Shown: positions 44,533 to 55,092 of the stretch, one piece after another
Numbering within the stretch: position 1 is the stretch's first letter
Layout of the letters: the number at the start of each line of letters is the position of its first letter
Source: Myotis daubentonii
Lineage: Eukaryota; Chordata; Mammalia; Chiroptera; Vespertilionidae
Direction of reading: 5' to 3'
Assembly: GCF_963259705.1 (NCBI RefSeq)
Contig: NC_081842.1
Location: forward strand, 66,476,787-66,540,786
DNA length: 64,000 bases
Notes under the pieces: model-generated
Told to the model about the DNA's origin: nothing
The model's input: only the letters and a program-made list of their open reading frames with translations
The model's database searches: none
Made by a program: the position numbers and the translations under genes

Positions 44533-45251
44533 AGTGTATTAGTGTGCTACGGCTGCCATAACAAAGGACCACAGACTGGGTGGTTTAAACAACAGAAATC
44601 TACATTGTCCCACAGTTTTGGAAGCTAGAAGTCTAAGACCAAGGTGTTAGCAGGAAGGGTTGATCTCTTCTGAGGCCCAAGACGAAGCCGCTCATGCTAA
44701 GACCCACATCAGCAAACCAAATCTCATTTCAGTTTCTGTGCTCAGCTCTCCCAGGAAAGGAAGCCCTGGGTCAGCCCATCAGGGCTTGGCTGCTCAGTAC
44801 AGGCTGCCTGGCCTGGCGCTCCTCCAAATAAGCAAAGTAACCCAACCAGGAAATGCCCAGTATAACGTCTGTGTCCTCCCTCTTGCTTTGTACAGTTCTT
44901 TGGAGCCCCTTTCTATCGGCTAGATTGGATGCTGCCTGATTCATGTATCATTAAATAAAAACCTACCAGATCAGTAAATGGTCCGGGGAAATTTTTCTTT
45001 AACAGGCTTGTATATATTCTCCACATGTCTTCACACAGTCTTCCCTCTGTGTGTCTATGTCCTAATCTCTTCCTGTAAGGACACCAGTCACATTGGTGTA
45101 AGGCCCCCCTCTATAACCTCATTTTACCTGAATCACCTCTCTACAAGCTCCATCTCCAAATGCGCTCACATTCTGTGGTACTGGGAGTGTGGGGTGGGGG
45201 TGTTACAATTTCAACATGTGCACTTGAAGGGATATAATTTAGGCTATAACA
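44533..45251 (-). mobile_element. MaLR LTR (reverse), itself interrupted
   Basis: 'tgtattagtgtgctacggctgccataacaaagg...gactgggtggtttaaacaacag...cttctgaggcc' resumes as 'tgtcttcacacagtcttccctctgtgtgt', 'cctgtaaggacaccagtcacattggtgtaagg', 'gacctcattttacc' and ends 'ttaggctataaca'. The intervening 44684-45020 is foreign to the LTR. Confidence 0.75.
44684..45020 (+). mobile_element. Insert within the MaLR LTR, possible solo LTR
   Basis: About 340 bp not belonging to the surrounding LTR. Near its end: 'cttgctttgtacagttctttggagcccctt', then 'cattaaataaaaacctacc', resembling the U3/R end and poly(A) signal of a retroviral LTR. The family is not recognised and no terminal TG/CA pair could be fixed. 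Confidence 0.3.
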
Positions 45252-45500
45252 GTAAGGTTTTTTGTTCCTTGTGCAAGTACTGCTGCCACTGAGTGGGATA
45301 ATCAGATATTCTACCTTTAAAAATCTAGCCTCAAAAGTCACATGGCACCACCTCTGTCATGCTCTATCGGTCAGATCAATCACAAATCTGCCCTGATTTG
45401 AGGGGAGATAACATGGGCCATTCACATGGACCCCTCACCTCTCAATGGGAGGAGTCTCAAAGAATTTGGGGCATTGTTTTAAACTGCCACAATTGTTTAC

Positions 45501-46870
45501 AGTTCAGCCACATTTCCACAAACTTCATCTTGTCCCAGATGAAAAGATTTTAATAAACACCACATTATTCTCGATCCTCTGGGTTCCTCTCTGCTTCTTG
45601 AGGAATGGTGGGGGTGGCTCAGGGTTATAAGAACCAACGGTGCCTCTCCGGCCCTGATCTGCCATATGACCTCATTAATCCTTCAGTCGCTTTTCTAATG
45701 GTCCAAACCCTAGGACCTGGGGGTCCTTCTTCACTAACTTGGCTGCTATGCCGGGTCCTGACTTCCTTCCGTCTCCATCTCACCCATCTCTTCTTTGTGA
45801 TCCCTTCATTGTCCTTTGTGAGCTATTTTCTGGGCTCAGACCTCTCACTCCTGCACCTCAGAGCTACCGTTTAGTATCTTGCATTCCACTTGCTCTCTTT
45901 CCGTCTTTTTGTTATAAAAATTGGAATTCGGGTATGTCTGACCCAGACGGGACAGGCCTGCCAGAAAACTACTTTCTGGAGAGACTGGAAATCCCAGGGG
46001 GAAGCTTCCCTAAGAGAACACAGTGGGCGGGCGCTGGCAGACTGACTGAGGAGCAGCAGTGCCTCTGTTCTCAGAACCTCTGTCGTCAGAGCCTGTCAGA
46101 CCCTGAATGACAGCGTCTCTCGGATACATCCCAGCTCGCATTGCTTAGGCACAATCTGAACCCTGGATCCTGGTGAGACACGGGGCTTGAAATAAAAACT
46201 GAAAGGTCTGTTCCCCTCCCTGATTTAAGACTCCTTGTAACCGAGGGTATCACTGAGAAAGGGGCTATTCTTCCCTGTTTCCGGGGAAGAGGGGTTCCCA
46301 GGCACCCTGTGAGATGCCTGTTTTCAGGGGCATAAAGACTCCACCAAAAAGTGAACCAAATGGGGGGATTCCAAGAAGTCACCAGAAGAGAATGTTCCAG
46401 GGGCAGGGAGCCCACACCAATGGTTAGGGGCACCAGGAGTGACACACATTTGTTTCTACAGAGGAGGCCTGGGAAACTCAAGTAGAGAAAAATCACCACT
46501 CTGCTCCCTCTTCTGCCCTGGCTCCCTTTTCCTTCCCCTGGTGGCCAGTGTGTCCTGGCCCAGTGGTCTCCCTCACATTCTACCAGCAAGCTCCTTCCAT
46601 GAAGCAAGCCAATTCTACCCCTTGTAACCTCATGCACTAGGAGTTGTCTGAACTCCATTTCTGAAAATTGTGAGTTACACCACCTGCACATTAACTTCAC
46701 AGGGCTGCTTTAAGAAGCAACATTTTTAAAATGAGTCACTGTGTAAATATAAGCATCCTAACTAACCTGTCTTTGAATATCTCCTTTGTGACTTGGAGGG
46801 CAAAGAACAATTTTAACAGCAACTTCTAGACTTCACCTTCACCTATGTATATCGCTCTTTCCCCGCCACA
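45501..46870. other. Intergenic, no feature seen
   Basis: Contains a 204-codon open frame on the minus strand (46086-46700) without recognisable domain or codon bias; treated as non-coding. No repeat boundary recognised. Confidence 0.4.
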
Positions 46871-46878
46871 GTGTAGAC

Positions 46879-47113
46879 CAGTGATGGCGAACCTATGACA
46901 CGCGTGTCAGAGGTGACACGCGAACTCATTTTTTTGGTTGATTTTTCTTTGTTAAATGGCATTTAAATATATAAAATAAATATCAAAAATATAAGTCTTT
47001 GTTTTACTATGGTTGAAAATATCAAAAAATTTCTATATGTGACACAGCCCCAGAATTAAGTTAGGGTTTTTCAAAATGCCAACATGCTGAGCTCAAAAGG
47101 TTTGCCATCACTG
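46879..47113 (+). mobile_element. SPIN-type (Space Invaders) hAT MITE
   Basis: Starts CAGTGATGGCGAACCTATGA, continues 'cacgcgtgtcagaggtgacacg' and 'catttttttggttgatttttctttg', and ends TTTGCCATCACTG. Perfect 8-bp target duplication gtgtagac (46871-46878, 47114-47121). The length of 235 bp and this text agree with the nonautonomous SPIN family known from vesper bats and other, distantly related tetrapods. It contains no transposase. Confidence 0.93.
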
Positions 47114-47121
47114 GTGTAGAC

Positions 47122-48040
47122 CTTTTGAATGCAGCGACGAGGTCTTATGTATCTTCATATTCCCTCATGCACCAACCGCAGAGCTTAGCAAACCACTTGG
47201 ACTTAACAAATCATTAATAACTAACTTAATTTTAAAACCAACCCACCCTGTTCTTCCTCAGCATGAGGCATCTCTTTAATTCATAACCAACCACCGTTAT
47301 CTCTTTTCTGGATTAAGGCATAGCATTAATGATCAATGATTAAGTTTCGCTATCACCTCTGTGGGACCAGGGGGCTGCAATTGTTTCTTTCCCTAGTGAC
47401 TGATCGTTCTGATCCTTCTGATCAGAGGTTGTGAGTGTGAATCACGCGCTCCCTGCTCCTGCGCACAGAGCAGTTTCTGCAGGGCCTGGGAGCAGCACGC
47501 CGGAGCTGCTCACTTGACATCAGCACATCCGCAGATCCGGCTGCTGCTGGCTGCCTCTGCAGAGGCCTCTCAATCCAAGGGGATTAAGACTGGCTGGGTC
47601 TTCAGAGAAAGGCACATGGTCAAGTCTGCTTCCGGCTGTCTTCCCAGGGGGTGATAGCAGAGGGGGGTCTAGGAAGTGAGCACGGGGCCGAGTGCTGCCA
47701 TTTTCCTTCATAGGCAAACGTTCCCTTCTTCCTTCAACACAACTAAAACGAAAGTCCTCTCCAGCTCGCATTTGAGATGTCTACCATCGCAGCAGTGACT
47801 CATTCTTCCCCTCTCCTGGCAGATGTCTGAGGGGTATTTTCGGTGGGAGGGTGGGGAGTGGGGAGGTAATGTGGGGGAGGAGTTGTCGGGGTGCTCCCAT
47901 TTGAATGGTCTTAAAAAAAATTCTTACTTCTGTTCAAAGATCTTGAGTTAAAACAGGAGCTACCTGAGAGTTTAATTTAATCTAATTAAATGTACTACAT
48001 AGATACTGGGCACGCAGGTCTTAAAAGAAAAAACCTGGCG
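47122..48040. other. Intergenic, no feature seen
   Basis: No gene or repeat recognised; G-run at about 48040-48053. Confidence 0.45.
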
Positions 48041-48074
48041 CGGGGGGGGGGGGGCAGGAGGGGAGGGAACGAGC

Positions 48075-48178
48075 ATGCAGGAGGCAGCTGATCAGTGATT
48101 CTTTCTCATCATTGATGTTTCTAGCTTTCCCTCCCTTTCCCTTCCTCTCTGAAATCAATAAAAAAATATTTTTAAAAA
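48075..48178 (+). mobile_element. Ves SINE, 3' part only
   Basis: 'gcatgcaggaggcagctgatcagtgattctttctcatcattgatg', 'cccttcctctctgaaatcaataaa' and A/T tail. The tRNA-related half is missing; a G-run replaces it. Confidence 0.85.
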
Positions 48179-48179
48179 A

Positions 48180-49720
48180 TCCTGGGCTCCTTCTTAGGTG
48201 TGTAGTACCATGGAAAGAAAATGACAGGAAGGCCCTGGTTGAACTTGAACAGGATAACTCTGCTCCAGTTATGACCATGCACCCAGACTCATTTGCATAG
48301 ATGAGTCATTATGGGTGAGTCTGGACCATGTACCCCCAGCTCATTTGCATAGGACAAGGAGTCCCAGGTTGTCAGTGACATGCTAATTGGGTACTAATCT
48401 ACTTTTTCCACGCAGACAGATCCCTTCGGGCCTGTACAATTGATGATGTGGGGGAGATTCTCTATGTGGGTGACCCACAGGCACTTCAAACTCACCATGT
48501 TCAAAGCTGAACTCAGCATTTCCACCCCAAACCTGCTCATTCCCTTGTGCTTTCTATTTCAGTTGGTGGCACCCCATCTACACAGTCATCCAAGTTAGAA
48601 ACCTGGAAGTCGTTCTTAATGCCTAGTTTTTCTCCACCACTGCACCGAACATCCAATTGCCAAGTTCTTAAACTTTTGGAACCTTTCCCACTTCCACATC
48701 CCCAATGCCCCCGCCCAGATGCAAGCTCTCATCATCTCTAACTTGGAATACTGCCATTGCCTCCCCAGGAGCCCTTGGAATGATCCACCTAAAACTCACA
48801 TCTGTACCTGTTGTTATTTCCTTAAGTCTGTAGTTCCCCTAAATCTATAAAGGAGAGTCCGAAGATTTTTAACAGTGGTGCTTCATCTGGCACTCAAGAT
48901 CCTCCACCTGCATAGGGCCTGCCTACATCTTCAGTCATGTGTCTCTTCATTCACTTTTGTACTTTATGCATCTGCCACCACAAATTGATCATTGTTTTTC
49001 CTTTGGTACTTGGCTGGAGTATACCTGGTATTATCTAAATTAAGATTTTCTATTCTACTTAGGATACTCTTTTCCTGGTCTTTCACTAGAGAGAGAAGAA
49101 TTGGGGGAGGTGGGTTTTCTTGGTCTTTGCCTCTGGGGGTTTCTAGGTTGATGGCGTCTCCACCACCCTGCAATTTGGGACACAGGAAAAAGGAAAGCCC
49201 AGGGAACTCACCATGGTGTTGTTCCCCAAGCCCTGAGGTTCAAGGCAGTACTCCTTTGTCCTTCTACCTTTCAGCATCTTCCTGTGTTTGTTGTGTTACA
49301 TCTGGGAAGTTCTTCGCTATAAGAGAAGGGCTACTGAGAAATGCAGCTATTCTATCTTGGCCGGGACAAAAGTCCACCAAATAAGCTATAATGAATAAAT
49401 CAAAGGAGCTGCTTGAGAAAGTTATAGCCCAGCTGGGTAGTTTGAAGGATGTATTATCCCCTATTTTGGAGAATATTGAAGAGAAAACTCTGCTCTGGGG
49501 TTTTGGGATATACTCTGAATATCAGAGTGATGAAGAGTTATTCTCTAGCAAATTCCAGAGAGGAGTTTATCGAAGAAAAACCTATAAAACTGAACACTGT
49601 TTTATGAAGAGTCTGGGAAGAGAGAGTGGGCTGGGATTAATCAGACTGTCTTAATAAGGCTAACCAGAGACCCTCACCACAGTCCTATCTCCACTGAAGG
49701 TCAAAAAAAAACCTCTACAG
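48180..49720. other. Intergenic, possible old retroelement remnant
   Basis: 48550-48960 has L2-like antisense phrases. 49391-49654 is an 87-codon plus-strand frame starting MNKSKELLEKVIAQLGSLKD; I do not recognise it. It could be a leftover of an endogenous retroelement leader/gag region, but nothing confirms this. Confidence 0.3.
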
Positions 49721-49945
49721 CAGCGGTTCTCAACCTGTGGGTCGCGACCCCTTTGGGGGTCGAATGACCCTTTCACAAGGGTCGCCTAAATACACCCTGC
49801 ATATCAGATATTTACATTATGATTCATAACAGTAGCAAAATTACAGTTATGAAGTAGCAATGAAAATAATTTTATGGTTGGGGGTTACCACAACATGAGG
49901 AACTGTATTAAAGGGTCTTGGCATTAGGAAGGTTGAGAACCACTG
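49721..49945 (+). mobile_element. hAT MITE, OposCharlie-like
   Basis: Starts CAGCGGTTCTCAACCTGTGG, ends AGGTTGAGAACCACTG. Flanks ctctacag / ctctaagg match at 6 of 8. Contains 'gcatatcagatatttacattatgattcataacagtag', shared with 37962-38173. Confidence 0.9.
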
Positions 49946-52900
49946 CTCTAAGGCATCCCCAGATGAGCTTCATTAACTCCCCTTGTGGAAGGGAGGCCGA
50001 AAATCTACATAGGGACAGTTTAAGTTCTCATATAGTAACAGCCACACACGTCCAGCCACTAATAAAAGAGACTTCAAGTTGACAACTTTGGGCAACAGTA
50101 TGCAGCAGCCTTTAAGTGGACAAGAAAACAAGAAGCTATGGGCAAGGACTGTGTAGTCCAGAAGGAAGGCATAGTTTGGGAAGTCCCCTACTTAGACTCT
50201 AGTATGGACTGTATTCCAGATCCCTCCTTCTTCCCCTCTGCCCATGTCCTGTGGCTAGGAATGTCTTGTTAGGAAGGATAGAAGAGGGAGAAGTTAGTGA
50301 CTTCTTAGAGGTGACATGATCACCCCTATCCAGACACTGAAAGAGTGCCAAGACTGCACCCCACTCTTCGGCAAGGACTTTGAGAGTTTTGGAGTAGGGA
50401 ATCCTGAAATATATTGAATTAAAATGGAACACAGTGGTCCATCTGATATTTTCCCCCTTTAAATCCCAAATTGGAGTTACAAATGTAATTATGACTCTAT
50501 GAATTAATGAATTCTGCACTGAAAGCATTTTCTCTTTCATATTCCCTTCCCACCTGGAAACTTATTAATGGTTCACTCTTGGACTTATATGACCCATATC
50601 CTACCATCTCACTGCAGACTTAGATAGCCTAAAAGTGGTAAAAGGCAAGTTCATAGATCTGGATAATCTGATCTACTTCCTCATTTTCCAGGTAACGAAA
50701 CTGAAGTATAAGGTGAATTTCTCAAGGTTGTTTAACAAGTCAGTCCTATCTCAAAACTAGGCCGCCCTACTTTGAATTACCAAACCCTCCTAGCCCAAGA
50801 AACAGTGAAACTTTCTCTTTCCTATTCATGAATCTTCTTAGTGGCATATTACACAGGGAGACTTTGACATCTCCTAACAACCTCTGAAGCATCTGCTGTT
50901 GGCCTGGTGATGGGAAACATGCCAGGAAATAAACGTTTATTTATTTGTAAATGAATAATTGAGGAGTCGGGCAATCTGTCAGCAAATGGTAGACAAGTAG
51001 AACAGACAAAAAGCACATGGGAACCCTCCAGTCAGAAAGAATATTTCCTGAGAAATACAGAAACTCACTCTCCCCACCGCAGCCACCATGGGGAGGGGCT
51101 TCAGAGCCCGCTGGGCATCGGGGAGACAGGTGTTAGCTCATCGCCGCAGCACCAGGGCCCAAAGGCAACTCCCACAAGCAGAAAAGGAGGAACTGGTCCT
51201 AAGACTGAGGCAGAAGCAGTGATTTGCTTTTGTGTTCAGAGTGAAGGGCTCTCATGAGGCAGAGACGGAGCTGTCCCACACAAGGGGAAGAAGTGTTGGG
51301 CCGGGGCGGGGGGGCGGGGGTTGTTTGTTGCTCATTAGCCTTTATATTTTTTGAAGCAGTAAGTGGTGGTGAAAGACCTCTACATAGGCAGGTCATTCTC
51401 ATCTTTGGGCCACACTCCTCTTAGTCAAAGGGCATAAAACACCTTTTTCTGACGTATAAGAAGAATCAAATTAGACATGTGTTTGCTCATGGACCACACG
51501 CAAGGCACATACATGCAAGTGTTTCTCATTCTGGGAAATAAAGATGAATTCAACAGGAGCTTAGCATCTGGAGAGGGTCAAGCTGCACACACCATGAGCC
51601 TTATCTCCAGGCAGGAGGTGAAAAGTGATGCTATGAGATAAAGGATGAAGGACGGGAGGAATTCAAAGGGGAGTTCATTCCTAACATGGACAATGAAGGA
51701 GCATCCACGTTTTCCGAGGAAATGACATTGCTTGGACATTTAGAGAAGGAATAAAACATCCCAGGTAGGGGCAGGCATGCTGAGTCTGGGAAGGGAAGAT
51801 ACTGCAAGAGATTCATTCCACAGGGGAAAGAAAGAAACTGAGTTAAAAAAAAAAAAAAAGTTTCTAGAATCTGGCTCACGCCACAGAGCTTGGGGAGAGT
51901 TAGTTGTTTACTTGTTTCCTTTTGCTTTAAATACACTCTTAAGCTCCCATTAGGCTCTTCTCCCCCGGAGCCTGGGATGGATGGGGCCGGGGGGGGGGGC
52001 GGTGAGGGGGGGCGGGCAATCAAAAGACCACCAGCACTTAAAGCTGTTTGAACTCACCTCTAAAAATATTTCGGGACAGAAAGTGTGCCAGCATTGAAAT
52101 TCATCCACCACGTCCGTCTCTTTAAAAGTCACTATTTTGATTTCCATGTTCTTGCCTGCATGCCATGGGACCCTGTTGCTAAGAGCCCAGGGCCCATCAG
52201 CTTTTTCAGTTTCCCTTCCACTATCTCCTTCCAGAGCATTTAAAGGGCCAGCTGCACAGACTTGCTGTGGTGGAAGGAGTGGGGCCTGCTGCCTGGAAGA
52301 TACCTGTGCGATGTGGCTGGGGCGAGGAATGGCCGCCCACTGGGCAGTTGGGTGAAGAGGTTGGCAGCAGCAGGAACAAAGTGTCTGAGCAGGACCAGGT
52401 GCTACCTACTTCTCTGCCATTTTCCAGACCTGCTCCTGACCCCTCGCCTCCCCTCCTCTCAACCAGCACCAGGGAAAAGGGGAGAGAGGGAGGGTGGCTC
52501 CGCAATAGGGCCCTGGATGTGCTCATCCTGGGAGTTCCTCTTCCTCCTCCTCATCTGTGCTTCACCCAGATTCACGGTAGACAGATCCCATGCCGAGGGA
52601 GGATCTCTCTGAGCGTGTGGGGGATAAATTTGGAGCAGGCTCTAGGCCTGTCAGCACAGATGAACCCAGGAAGGGCCCACTGCTAAGTAGGAGAGACCTC
52701 CAAAGGCACCCGGCCATGCTCAGGGGCCTCCGGTGGAAATGGCCTGCTCCAGGTCTCCTCAGTGACAGAACTGGGACTCTTCGCTGCTGTACAGCTGGAA
52801 GCATGGACCAGATTCTAAGACATAGAGATGGAAATACTTTGTTTCTACCAACTGGCAACAGAACAGATCTAGAAAATAACGTGCACACTGAAGCACAGAG

Positions 52901-53193
52901 CTCACCAGTTAACCAGATTGAAACACCTCCGAAAAGAGGAGGGGACCACAGAGAAGTGGAGGTGATAGAGCAGCTGTGGTTCCAAGAAGCTGAATTTCCT
53001 GTGTGATCCTGTGGCTTGTAGACAGAAAGACCTTCACCTCTCTCAGGGCTTCTGCAGGGAGATCCCCACAGGGCTTGTGGAAACAGCCTGGATTTCACGG
53101 TGGATATCCTACACAAGGTGCTCTTCAAAACTGAGCAAACCAGCCTTTGGGAAAGTTAAAAATAAAAGGAGTAATATTAATATAAATGTTATA
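49946..53193. other. Intergenic, no gene recognised
   Basis: A MIR-like phrase lies at 50680-50760 ('ccaggtaacgaaactgaagtataagg'). G-runs occur at 51303-51320 and 51988-52015. Open frames around 52160-53130 run on both strands with no domain. Nothing else supported. Confidence 0.35.
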
Positions 53194-53572
53194 CCCTATA
53201 TAATAACAGCCTAGATGGCATCGCGTGACATCATCACAAGATGGCCATCAGGGGAGGGCATTTGTGGGTGATCAGGCTGGCAGGGGAGGGTAGTTGGGGG
53301 CAATTGGGCTGGCAGGGGAGGGAAGTTGGGGATGAGATCAGGCCTGCAGGGGAGGGCAGTTAGGTGTCAATCAGGCTGGCAGGGGAGCGCAGTTAGGGGT
53401 AATCAGACAGGCAGGCAGGAGAGTGGTTAGCCAGCTGTCCCGGATTATGAGAGGGATGTCCGACTGCTGGTTTAGGCCCAATCCCACAGGGATCCCAGAT
53501 AGGAGAGGGTGGAAGCTGGGCTGAGGGGCACCACCCCCCTCCTTGCATGAATTTCATGCACCAGGCCTCTAG
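53194..53572 (+). mobile_element. HeliBat-type Helitron with internal minisatellite
   Basis: 5' end near 53194 (CCCTATATAATAACAGCCTA, first T mutated to C), 3' hairpin TGCATGAATTTCATGCACC then AGGCCTCTAG at 53572. A and T flanks present. The interior holds about five units of 31-38 bp built on 'ggcaggggagggcagttggggg...caatcaggct'. Confidence 0.85.
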
Positions 53573-53609
53573 TATTGTTTATAAATGAAAACACGTTTTT
53601 ATATATACA

Positions 53610-54674
53610 CTAGGGCAGGGCCGATGGGGAAGTTATGGCTCTACCCCGTCACACACAGAGCAGGGCCCGTGGGGGGGGGGGCGGGGGGAGGGTTGGGCGC
53701 TACACCCTGTCACACACAGAGCAGGGCCGATCAGAGGGTTGGGGCGCCACACCCTGTCACACACAGAGCCGCAGGACGACCAGGGGGTTGGGGAGCTTCC
53801 CACTATCAGGCACAGAGTAGGGCTGATCAGGGGGTTGGGGCACCTTCCCCTGTCCCGAACAGAGCAGGGCAGATAGGGAGGTTGTGGCCCTGCCCCCTTT
53901 CACACACAGAGCTGCAGGACGATCAGGGGGTTTGGGCGCTGCCCCCTGTCACGCTGATCCCGGTGCTGGGAGGCCTCGCGGCTCCGCTGATCCCGGTGCT
54001 GGGAGGCATATTACCCTTTTACTATATAGGATAGAGGCCTGGTGCACGGGTGGGGGCCGGCTGGTTTGCCCTGAAGGGTGTCCTGGATCAGGGTGGGGGT
54101 CCCCACTGGGGTGCCTGGCCAGCCTGGATGAGGGGATGATGGCTGTTTGCAGCTGGTCACACACCCTTCAGGGTGGGGGTCCCGCTTGGGTGCCTGGCCA
54201 GTCTGGGTGATGGGCTGAGGGCTGTTTTCAGGCTGGCGGGTGACTGAAGCTCCCAACCGCTCCTTTTTTTCTTTTTTTTTTATTCTGGGCCAGCTTTAGC
54301 TCTGAGGCTTGGCTCCAGCTCTGAGGCCTCTGCTGCTGAAAGCAGGTATCTGGTCTGTTTGGGTTCTATAATCGAAACACTGTTTCAACTCCAGCTCTGC
54401 AATCCCGGCTGGCTGAAAGCAGGTTCCTGGGGTTTTGTTTAGCTTCTATATTTGTAACAATGTTTCAAACTGCAAGCTCAGAGGCTGGCAGCGGCAGGCA
54501 GAGAACGTTGGAGTCCTCCATCACTGAAGCAAGCAAGCCTCATGTTTGCTTCAAGCTGCCTGGCTGCCGGCCGCCATCTTGGCTGGCAGTTGATTTGCAT
54601 ATCGCCCTGATTAGCCAATGGGAAGGGTAGCGGATGTACGGCTAATTACCATGTTTCTCTTTTATTAGATAGGA
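53610..54674 (-). mobile_element. Composite HeliBat-type Helitron (copy 2)
   Basis: Minus orientation: 5' TCCTATCTAATAAAAGAG at 54674. Internal fusion at about 54031 (...CACCAGGCCTCTA joined to TCCTATATAGTAAAAGGG). CTAG at 53613-53610 sits directly on minisatellite sequence, so the usual 3' hairpin of the downstream unit is missing. The interior has about seven 'cacacagagcagggc' units. Same architecture as 21996-23202, but in a different place with different flanks; it begins 37 bp after the preceding Helitron. Confidence 0.85.
53614..53930. repeat. GC-rich minisatellite inside the composite Helitron
   Basis: Units of about 46-60 bp starting near 53614, 53655, 53716, 53764, 53810, 53858 and 53906, with the same core as 22150-22640. 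Confidence 0.8.
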
Positions 54675-54885
54675 TATCTAAATACAAATATAGCAAATGT
54701 ATAAAATATTCAAGAAATGATAAATATCAAGTTTACCTCTAGAAAAAAACATAGTTACTTCCAGAGGTGGCATAAGGTTAATTGAATCAAGAAGAAATAC
54801 ACAAGAGGTTTCCATGACATCTGTAGGATTTTCTTTATTAAACAGCATGGTAAGTATATGGGTGCTCATTATATGATTGTGTATA

Positions 54886-55062
54886 CTGGAGGCCCGATGC
54901 ATGAAATTCATGCAAGAGAAGGCCTTCCTTCTGCTGGCTGCTCACACCGGCTTCCCTCTGGCACCCGGGACCTGGGCTTCCCTCCCAGCTCTGGCTTCAT
55001 CTGGAAGGTCATCCAGAAGGATGTCCAATCTAATTAGCATATTATGCTTTCATTATTATAGA
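54886..55062 (-). mobile_element. Short HeliBat-type Helitron, 177 bp
   Basis: Minus orientation: 5' TCTATAATAATGAAAGCATA at 55062, then 'atatgctaattagattgg'. The 3' hairpin TGCATGAATTTCATGCATC is followed by GGGCCTCCAG (terminal CTAG mutated to CCAG) at 54886. Flanks are A/T as required. Confidence 0.8.
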
Positions 55063-55092
55063 TGTTTGAAATGAAATGTTTTTAGAACATTT

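Larger units (their letters stand above)
44425..45500 (-). mobile_element. Old ERVL-type LTR split by a nested LTR
   Basis: Left part (44425-44530): 'ctgctgtggaacaaactgcccccaaactcagtggcttagaacagcag...ttatctttcacag'. Right part (about 45340-45500): 'atcggtcagatcaatcacaaatctgccctgatttgaggggagataac', 'aatgggaggagtctcaaagaatttgggg'. These are the two halves of one old LTR family, pushed apart by the insertion at 44533-45251. Confidence 0.5.

Noticed and set aside
46086..46700. 204-codon frame on the minus strand
   Set aside because: No recognisable domain, no related exon nearby, and an overlapping frame exists on the other strand.
52562..53128. 188-codon frame on the minus strand with overlapping plus-strand frames
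   Set aside because: Frames on both strands are open in a GC-rich stretch and none has a recognisable motif.
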